Of a DNA stretch of 64,000 nucleotides, positions 57,545 to 64,000 are shown piece after piece. Source of the DNA: JAHJDS01 sp964569795 (lineage in GTDB: Bacteria > Desulfobacterota > Desulfarculia > Desulfarculales > JAHJDS01); assembly GCA_964569795.1 (NCBI GenBank), contig CAZMVB010000003.1, positions 124,001 through 188,000 on the forward strand. The letters are read 5' to 3'. Each line of letters starts with the position of its first letter. Positions within the stretch are counted from its first letter, which is position 1. The notes beneath the pieces were generated by a model. That model saw only the letters and a list, made by a program, of their open reading frames with translations, was not told the DNA's origin and searched no databases. The translations under genes and the position numbers were made by a program.

Positions 57545-59508
57545 CACTTGCCCCGACGCCGCCACCGGCGTTTGGCCCGCCGGCCGGCGTAGTAGTCGTC
57601 GTCCCGCATGGTTCGTATCTGGAGGTCCGTCCTGAGGGTGGCCGTCCGTCCGTCCTGGTAGCGGATGACGCTCTCGATGGGCACGGACCCGGCCTCGGTG
57701 TACAGGGCGTCGATCTCGCGCTCGTACTTCTGGTTGATGAAGTTGCGCCGCAGCTTCTTGGTCCGGGTCAGCTCCTCGTCGTCCGGGTCCAGTTCCTTGT
57801 AGAGCAGCAGGAAGCGCGTGATCCGGGCCGAGTCGGGCAGGGCGCTGTTGACCCGGAAGACCTCGTCCTCGATCAGGTCGTACACCTCTGGCTTGGCCGC
57901 CAGGTCGGTGTAGGTGGTGTAGGAGATGCGGCGGTCCTCGGCCCACTTGCCGGTGTGCTTGTAGTCGATGCAGATCATGGCCGTGACAAAGGGGCGCTCG
58001 TGGCCCAGGACCACGGCCTCGACCACGTAGGGGCAGAACTTGAGCTTGTTCTCGATGAACATGGGCGAGAACTTCTCGCCCGACTCCAGGACCATCAGGT
58101 CCTTGACCCGGTCGATGCAGACCAGGTGGCCGGCCTCGGTGAAGTAGCCGGCGTCCCCCGAGTGGAGCCAGCCGTCCTTGATGGTCTCGGCCGTGGCCGC
58201 CTCGTTCTTGTAGTAGCCCAGAAACAGCCCCGGGCCGCGGCTGACGATCTCGCCGTCAGCGGTGATCTGGACCTCGCAGCCGGGGACGGGCGGGCCGACC
58301 GAGTCGAAGTTGATGTCCCCGGTGCGGTGGATGGTCGAGTAGCCGCTGATCTCGGTCTGGCCGTAGATCTGCTTGAGATTCACCCCCAGGGCGTGGAAGA
58401 AGCGGAAGACGTCCGGTCCCAGGGCCGCCCCGCCGGTGATGGCGCTCTTGACGTTGGAGAAGCCGAGGCGGTCCCGGAGGGCCCGGAAGAGGCCGGTGTA
58501 GGCCAGGCCGTAGAGGACCTTCCAGGTCAGGGGCGGCCGCTGCTTGGCGAACTTGAAGTCGGCCCAGCGGTAGCCGATGGGCAGGCACACCTGGTAGATG
58601 ATCCGCTTGAACCACGAGGCGTCCAGGTGCTTGACCATCACCTGCCGGGAAAGGGCCTCCCAGACCCGGGGGGCGGCCACGACCAGCTCGGGGCCGATCT
58701 CGTACAGGTCGGCCATGGCCGTCTCGGGCTCCTCGGGGAAGTTGACCGTGTAGCCCACTTCCAGGGCCGAATAGACGGCCATCATCTGCTCGACGATCCA
58801 GGGCAGGGGCACGAAGGACAGATACTGATCGGCCGGGGTGCGCGGGTCGGCCTCGTTGAGGTAGGCGGCCATGGACAGGACGCCGTGGTGGGTCAGCATC
58901 GAGCCCTTGGGGTCGCCGGTCGTCCCCGAGGTGTAGCAGATCAGGGCCAGCCGCTCGGGCGACAGCTTCTCCAGGAGGGCGTCATAGGCCCGGGGGTCCG
59001 ACTCCAGGATCCGGCGGCCCCGGGCGTAAACCTCCTCGATGTCCGTGAGGAGCGGGGACTCGTAATCCCAGAGGCCCTTGGGGTCGGTGTAGATCACCCG
59101 CTCGATCCGGGGCAGGTCGTCCTTCATGTCCAGGATCTTGTCCACCTGCTCCTGGTCCTCGGCGATGACGATCCGGGCGTCCGAGTGGTTGATGATGAAC
59201 TTGACCTCGGCCAGGATCGAGTCCTGATAGACCCCCACCGGCACCACGCCCAGGGACTGGGCGGCCAGCTCGGAGAAGAGCCACTCGGGCCGGTTGTCGC
59301 CGATGACGGCCAGCTTCTCGTCCGGGACCAGCCCCAGGTCCATCAGCCCCAGGGCCAGCTCGGCGACCCGGTCCTGGTAATCGGCCCAGGTGAACTTCTG
59401 CCACAGGCCGAATTCCTTCTCCCGGAGGGCCACCCGGCGGTGGCCGAAGGTCTGGGCGTTGCGCCTCAGCAGGTGGGGCAGGGTGGTCTTGTTATCGGTG
59501 GCGGCCAC
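57544..59508 (-). CDS. Long-chain-type acyl-CoA synthetase inside LIV operon 3
   Basis: 654 residues, AMP-forming. P-loop YTSGTTGDPKGSMLTHHGV, YGQTEISGYSTIHRTGD, hinge CIDRVKDLMVLESGEKFSPM, and the C-terminal lysine in LTRTKKLRRNFINQKYEREI. It ends with a tail rich in arginine and tryptophan (YYAGRRAKRRWRRRGK), recalling the LivF tails. It lies 6 bp after livG and one base from livH. Same position idea as in operon 2: ligase between ATPase and permease genes. Substrate unknown. Confidence 0.92.
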   Translation of the reverse strand: MAATDNKTTLPHLLRRNAQTFGHRRVALREKEFGLWQKFTWADYQDRVAELALGLMDLGLVPDEKLAVIGDNRPEWLFSELAAQSLGVVPVGVYQDSILAEVKFIINHSDARIVIAEDQEQVDKILDMKDDLPRIERVIYTDPKGLWDYESPLLTDIEEVYARGRRILESDPRAYDALLEKLSPERLALICYTSGTTGDPKGSMLTHHGVLSMAAYLNEADPRTPADQYLSFVPLPWIVEQMMAVYSALEVGYTVNFPEEPETAMADLYEIGPELVVAAPRVWEALSRQVMVKHLDASWFKRIIYQVCLPIGYRWADFKFAKQRPPLTWKVLYGLAYTGLFRALRDRLGFSNVKSAITGGAALGPDVFRFFHALGVNLKQIYGQTEISGYSTIHRTGDINFDSVGPPVPGCEVQITADGEIVSRGPGLFLGYYKNEAATAETIKDGWLHSGDAGYFTEAGHLVCIDRVKDLMVLESGEKFSPMFIENKLKFCPYVVEAVVLGHERPFVTAMICIDYKHTGKWAEDRRISYTTYTDLAAKPEVYDLIEDEVFRVNSALPDSARITRFLLLYKELDPDDEELTRTKKLRRNFINQKYEREIDALYTEAGSVPIESVIRYQDGRTATLRTDLQIRTMRDDDYYAGRRAKRRWRRRGK

Positions 59509-59514
59509 GACGGC

Positions 59515-60315
<801 letters not shown>

Positions 60316-60346
60316 TTACCCTCCTTGTTCCCCCGCCCCCGGAAGG

Positions 60347-60362
60347 GCAAAAATAATGCCAG
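60347..60362 (-). promoter_or_regulatory. Sigma54 (RpoN) promoter of LIV operon 3
   Basis: The minus strand reads CTGGCA-TTATTT-TTGC, with the GG and GC pairs 10 bases apart as required for -24/-12. The start would be about 60335, followed by GGAGGG at 60318-60323 and the livG ATG at 60315, so the geometry is ideal. The neighbouring NtrC-type gene is the obvious activator. Confidence 0.7.
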
Positions 60363-60444
60363 CCGCGGTCGCTGGGCAACATGCCGGGATATCAGCTAAA
60401 ATTCTTGGTCCCCCCCGCCTTCGCCCCGGCCGGGGCGCCGAGGC

Positions 60445-60461
60445 GGCAAGCCTCTTGCCAA
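60445..60461. promoter_or_regulatory. Palindrome: candidate enhancer for an NtrC-type activator
   Basis: GGCAAG-CCT-CTTGCC is a perfect dyad about 100 bp upstream of the sigma54 promoter, the usual enhancer distance. The same bases also read TTGGCA-AGAGGC-TTGC on the minus strand, so they could be a second sigma54 promoter. The enhancer reading seems likelier. Confidence 0.5.
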
Positions 60462-60488
60462 CCAGGGGTAAAGAATTTTGCCACCCCG

Positions 60489-60513
60489 CCGGGCCCGGTC
60501 TTGACCGGCCCGG
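60489..60513 (-). terminator. Hairpin after the NtrC-type regulator gene
   Basis: On the minus strand CCGGTC-AA-GACCGG forms a perfect 6-bp core, extended by GGG/CCC with one bulged base. It lies just after the regulator stop. Confidence 0.5.
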
Positions 60514-60520
60514 GGCGTGG

Positions 60521-61879
60521 TCAGGCCGAGCGCTTCAGGCCGTAGCGGGCGATCCGCTTGCGGAGCGTCGGCCGGGACACGCCCAGCACCCGGGCGGTGA
60601 CGGTGATGTTCCAGTCGTGGTTGTACAGGGCGTTGGTGATGTGCTCCTGCTCGACCTCGTCCAGGGTGCGCGGCTTGTCCAGCTCGGACCGGGCCGGGCC
60701 GGCGCCGCTCAGGGCGGCGGCCACGGCCTCGCCCAGGAGGACCGGACCCCGGGATTCCAGGGCGGCCTTGGTCAGGACGTTCTTGAGTTCGCGGACGTTG
60801 CCCGGCCAGGGATGGTCCCGAAGCCGGTCCAGGGCCTCGTCCTCGACCCGGTCCACCCGGGTGTGGAGATCGTTGTTGATCAGGCCCAGGAAATAGTGGA
60901 CCAGCCGGGACAGGTCGTCCAGGCGCTGGCGCAGGGGCGGGAGGTCGATGCCGACCACCTTGAGCCGGAACAGGAGGTCCTGCCGGAAACGGCCCCGCTG
61001 GACCATCTCGCCCAGGTCCTGGTTGGTGGCGGCGATGATCCGGGCCTGGGACCGCCGGGTCTTGGTCCCGCCCACCCGGGTGAACTCGCGGTACTCCAGG
61101 AAGCGGAGGAGCTTGGCCTGGAGCGGCAGGGGCAGGTCGCCCACCTCGTCGAAGAAGATGGTGCCCCGGCCGGCCAGTTCCAGGCGGCCCTTCTTGGTCT
61201 CGACCGCCCCGGTGAAGGCCCCCCGTTCGTGGCCGAACAGCTCCGATTCCAGGAGACTGTCCACCAGGGTGGTGCAATCGACGGTCACGAAGGGCTGGTC
61301 CTGGTGGGCCGAGGAGTCGTGGATGACCCGGGCGATCAGCTCCTTGCCCGTCCCGGACTCGCCGGTGATCAGGACCGTGGCCCGGTTGCGGGCCAGCAGG
61401 CCGATGGTCTTGAAGATGGCGTTCATCTCGGGGGTGTTGCCGACGATCCGGCGGCCCCCGTCGGCCCCCTGGTCGATCTTGACCACGGGCTGGTGGTTCC
61501 GGGTGGCGGCGGCGATGTGCAGGGCCTTGGCCACCACCTCGTCCAGTTCGGCGGCCTTGAGGGGCTTCTGGATGTAATCATAAGCCCCCAGGCGCATGGC
61601 CTCGATGGTCGTTTCCATGTCGTGGAAGGCGGTGATCATGATCACCTTGACCTCGGGGTCCTGGCGGGTGATCTGGCGCAGCAGGTCCAGGCCCGAGGTA
61701 TCGGGCAGCTTGATGTCCAGGATGATCACCTGGGGCGACCGCTCCCGCCACAGCCGGAGACACTGCCGGCCGTCGGCGGCGGCGGACACCGCCAGACCGC
61801 GCTCGTGGAGAAACATCTCCAGGGACTCCCGGAGGGAGTCGTCGTCCTCGACCAGTAATATGTTGTCCGTCACCGCCAT
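60521..61879 (-). CDS. NtrC-family sigma54-dependent response regulator
   Basis: 452 residues in three domains. Receiver (1-120) with acid pocket VEDDD and phospho-acceptor Asp55 in ILDIKLPD. AAA+ domain (about 145-370) with Walker A GESGTGKE, the sigma54 loop GAFTGA, FFDEVGDLPLPLQAKLLRFL and arginine-finger region. Fis-type HTH at the end, ALYNHDWNITVTARVLGVSR. It starts 10 bp inside the kinase gene. It probably activates the sigma54 promoter 160 bp downstream of its stop; other targets are possible. Confidence 0.95.
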   Translation of the reverse strand: MAVTDNILLVEDDDSLRESLEMFLHERGLAVSAAADGRQCLRLWRERSPQVIILDIKLPDTSGLDLLRQITRQDPEVKVIMITAFHDMETTIEAMRLGAYDYIQKPLKAAELDEVVAKALHIAAATRNHQPVVKIDQGADGGRRIVGNTPEMNAIFKTIGLLARNRATVLITGESGTGKELIARVIHDSSAHQDQPFVTVDCTTLVDSLLESELFGHERGAFTGAVETKKGRLELAGRGTIFFDEVGDLPLPLQAKLLRFLEYREFTRVGGTKTRRSQARIIAATNQDLGEMVQRGRFRQDLLFRLKVVGIDLPPLRQRLDDLSRLVHYFLGLINNDLHTRVDRVEDEALDRLRDHPWPGNVRELKNVLTKAALESRGPVLLGEAVAAALSGAGPARSELDKPRTLDEVEQEHITNALYNHDWNITVTARVLGVSRPTLRKRIARYGLKRSA

Positions 61880-63459
61880 GGCAATCTCAGGATAAAGGTC
61901 GCGCCCAGCCCCGGCCGGCCCTTGACCTCGACGCTTCCCTCGTGGGCCTCCATGATCCGCTTGACGTTGCTCAGGCCCAGGCCGGTGCCCCGGCTCTTGT
62001 TGGTGTAAAACGGGGTGAACAGTTCCTCCCGGCGGGCCGGGTCCAGGCCGGCGCCGTTGTCGTGGACCCCCAGTTCGACCCGGCGGTCCCCGTCCCGGGC
62101 CAGGGCCCGGGTCCAGACGACGATCCGGCCGCCCGGCTCCAGGGCCTCCAGGGCGTTGAGCATCAGATTGAGCAGGGCCTGCTCCATCTTGCCGAAGTCG
62201 GCCCTCACCAGGGTCGGTTCGGCCGGGTGCCGCTGCCGGATGACCACCTTGGCCTCGGCGGCCTTGGCCGCCAGCAGGTCCACCACCTCCCGGGCCACCT
62301 CGGACAGATCGACCGGGACCAGCTTCAGGCTGAGGGGCCGGCCCGCGTCCAGGAGCTGGTGCAGGATCGCCTCGAGGCGGGTCAGCTCCCGGACGGTGAT
62401 CTCCAGCCGGCGGCGGTCGAAGCCTTCCAGATCCAACCGGTCATTCAGGACCATCATGTTCAGGGTGCAGGTGGCCAGGGGATTGCGGATCTCGTGGGAC
62501 AGGGAGGCGGCGATGTGGCCCATGTAGGCCATCTTCTCGTGCTCCCTGATCTTGGCCTCCATGGCCTTCCGAGACGAAATATCCCGGCAGATGCCGATCA
62601 TGACCGGGCCCTGGCCCAGATCGACGACCCGGTACCGCAGCTCGGTCGCCGCCTCCTCGGGCGGGCAGCCGGTCCGGGCGTACTCGATCAGGCCGCCCGT
62701 GGAGCGTCCGCCCAGGGAGTCGCGCCGCGAGGCGGAGACCTGGTCCCGGCCTTCCGGGGCGACGAAGTCGGAGAAGGGCCGGCCGACCACCTCGTCCCGG
62801 ACGGCGCCGTGCATCCGGCTGAAGGCCTGGTTGGCGAAGACCACCCGTTCGCCCTGGACGATCAGGTAGCCGTCGTTGATCTCGTTGACCAGGGTCTTGT
62901 AGCGCCGCTCGCTCTCGGCCAGCTCGGCGGTCCGGACCTGGACCTGGCGTTCCAGGTTCTTGGCGTGGCGGCGGATCTCGCTCTCGGCCATGTGCTGGAA
63001 GTGGTCCGAGAACCGGTGGATGGTGTAGGCCAGCAGGTCGTTGAGGGGGCCGATGCATTCGGCCAGGAGTCCCAGGCGTCCCTCCTGTTTGAGCCGGCGC
63101 AGGACGATGGTCCTGAACAGCTCGAAGGCCCGCTGGACGTCGGACAGGGGAAAGCCGCTCTGGAGGCGCTTCTGGGTGATGAAGCCGATGAAGTCCTCGA
63201 GCAGGTCCCGCCGGTCGGACTCGAGGACCTGGAAGTTGGCCCGGAAGGCCCGGGTCACGGTCTCGTACAACTCGCTGGTCAATCGCCGCCGATAGGCCGG
63301 GGACAGTCTGGACAGCAGGACGACCCATTCGTCGATGATCTCGTCGCCCCGGTCCTGGAGCCACCGGACCAGGCGGACCTGTGACTCCGGGCCGGACGGC
63401 TCGACCCGTTTCGGGAGGGCGTCCCGGCGGCCGGTCAGGGCAAACTGAGGCAGCGGCAT
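61870..63459 (-). CDS. Sensor histidine kinase with RsbRD-like, PAS and kinase domains
   Basis: 529 residues, no membrane helices, so cytoplasmic. N-terminal helical region LVRWLQDRGDEIIDEWVVLL resembles the RsbRD N domain. A coiled coil near 160-190 leads to a PAS domain (TLVNEINDGYLIVQGERVVF, FANQAFSRMHG). HisKA with phospho-histidine in SLSHEIRNPLATC; HATPase with LLNLMLNALEALEPGG, VHDNGAGLDPARREELF, NKSRGTGLGLSNVKRIMEAH. It overlaps the NtrC-type gene by 10 bp. The signal is unknown and must be intracellular. Confidence 0.94.
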   Translation of the reverse strand: MPLPQFALTGRRDALPKRVEPSGPESQVRLVRWLQDRGDEIIDEWVVLLSRLSPAYRRRLTSELYETVTRAFRANFQVLESDRRDLLEDFIGFITQKRLQSGFPLSDVQRAFELFRTIVLRRLKQEGRLGLLAECIGPLNDLLAYTIHRFSDHFQHMAESEIRRHAKNLERQVQVRTAELAESERRYKTLVNEINDGYLIVQGERVVFANQAFSRMHGAVRDEVVGRPFSDFVAPEGRDQVSASRRDSLGGRSTGGLIEYARTGCPPEEAATELRYRVVDLGQGPVMIGICRDISSRKAMEAKIREHEKMAYMGHIAASLSHEIRNPLATCTLNMMVLNDRLDLEGFDRRRLEITVRELTRLEAILHQLLDAGRPLSLKLVPVDLSEVAREVVDLLAAKAAEAKVVIRQRHPAEPTLVRADFGKMEQALLNLMLNALEALEPGGRIVVWTRALARDGDRRVELGVHDNGAGLDPARREELFTPFYTNKSRGTGLGLSNVKRIMEAHEGSVEVKGRPGLGATFILRLPWR

Positions 63460-63509
63460 GCTCGCATCCCACCTGTCCCAAGGTCATGCGGGGGAACCGA
63501 AAGTGCTAC

Positions 63510-63538
63510 ATTGTAACAGTTCGAGCGGCCGGGGTAAA
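63510..63538 (-). promoter_or_regulatory. Promoter of the kinase-regulator pair
   Basis: Minus strand TTTACC (63533-63538), 17-bp spacer, TACAAT (63510-63515), 51 bp before the kinase ATG at 63459. Confidence 0.55.
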
Positions 63539-63588
63539 GGGGGGAACGGCCTTTGAAACCGATCGGACCGGTCGGGCCGGGCGACCCC

Positions 63589-63933
63589 TCAATATTTGAT
63601 CAAGACGACGCCCCCGCTGCGGAGGTTGATGATCTGGAGCCAGCCCCGGTTGCCGGGCAACACGGCCAGCAGGGTCACGACCACCAGGTCCCCCTGGCGG
63701 ATGTCCTCGACCTTGAAGCGCTGTCGATAGCTGGCCCGGCCGACGATCCGGGCCTTGAAGCTGAACCCGGTCCGGAGCTTGGCCGGGCCGGGCAGGGGCG
63801 TCAGCCCCACCCGGGAACACCAGGCGGCCAGGTCTCCGGCGGCCCGGGCCGGGGGCGGCGGTCCGGAGGCGGTCGCGGCCAGGGCCGCCACCACCAGCCC
63901 CAGGATGATCTTTTGGCAAGAAACCAATCTCAT
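63589..63933 (-). CDS. Small secreted protein with SH3-like barrel features
   Basis: 114 residues. Signal peptide RLVSCQKIILGLVVAALAAT with cleavage near ARA-AGD. The mature part has TGFSFKARIVGRASYRQRFK, VEDIRQGDLVVVTLLAVLPG and a C-terminal strand LQIINLRSGGVVLIKY, which suggests a small all-beta domain, perhaps SH3-like. One cysteine remains. ATG at 63933 is chosen for GGGGGAGGG upstream. No partner gene is visible at this edge. Function unknown. Confidence 0.6.
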   Translation of the reverse strand: MRLVSCQKIILGLVVAALAATASGPPPPARAAGDLAAWCSRVGLTPLPGPAKLRTGFSFKARIVGRASYRQRFKVEDIRQGDLVVVTLLAVLPGNRGWLQIINLRSGGVVLIKY

Positions 63934-64000
63934 GGACCCTCCCCCGGCCGATGGGCGGTGCCACCGGCCGGACCCCTTTTCACCGGCCCGCATCTATATT

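Overview
The window looks like part of the chromosome of an anaerobic, high-G+C Desulfobacterota-type bacterium. This is an inference from gene content and order: ffh-rpsP-khpA-rimM-trmD-rplS-rnhB-yraN-rsmI, then ptsH-ptsI-smpB-ssrA, plus a sigma54/NtrC pair, corrinoid methyltransferases, several LIV-type ABC importers and beta-oxidation genes. No 16S rRNA gene is present to settle it.

Layout. (1) 1-800: the end of a TPR protein and a 19-codon relic of a zinc-ribbon protein. (2) 1078-12078, minus strand: a catabolic import operon encoding zinc alcohol dehydrogenase, aldehyde dehydrogenase, MoaF-like protein, SDR, binding protein, LivH, LivM, LivG, LivF and an acyl-CoA ligase. (3) 12505-15543: HSL-type esterase, a TetR regulator with a palindromic operator, and a LuxR-type regulator with a long leader. 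(4) 16126-22786: a corrinoid-dependent methyl-transfer locus. gntR and one corrinoid-protein gene face DUF1638, a pterin-binding methyltransferase, a second corrinoid protein and a UroD-like methyltransferase; an orphan LIV-type binding protein follows. (5) 23368-23962: an integrase C-terminal relic beside ssrA (tmRNA). (6) 24071-32491, minus strand: core genes from smpB to ffh. (7) 32795-37981: nucleoside phosphorylase, ligA, a PilZ protein, acylphosphatase, a lipoprotein and a small exported protein. (8) 38185-44155: a beta-oxidation set (crotonase, thiolase with a DUF35 partner, HSD10-like SDR, acyl-CoA dehydrogenase) with two related TetR regulators. (9) 44382-51089, plus strand: a second LIV operon with an internal acyl-CoA ligase. 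(10) 51162-60315, minus strand: a third LIV operon with an acyl-CoA ligase, a benzoate-CoA-ligase-like protein whose catalytic motifs are degenerate, and a CGGC-type protein. A well-spaced sigma54 promoter precedes it. (11) 60521-63933: an NtrC-type regulator, its histidine kinase and a small secreted protein.

How it fits together. Three complete LIV-type ABC importers each travel with an AMP-forming CoA ligase, which suggests uptake of organic acids followed at once by CoA activation, feeding the adjacent dehydrogenases and beta-oxidation. The methyl-transfer locus could demethylate a methylated compound and pass the methyl group to tetrahydrofolate. By eye, base composition changes around ssrA and the integrase relic: most of the left 23 kb is less G+C-rich than the right 40 kb. 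This suggests that an integrated element brought in, or rearranged, the left part. The orphan binding protein at 21503 is an exception and has the right-hand base usage.

Functional calls come from motifs and gene context only; no database search was possible.
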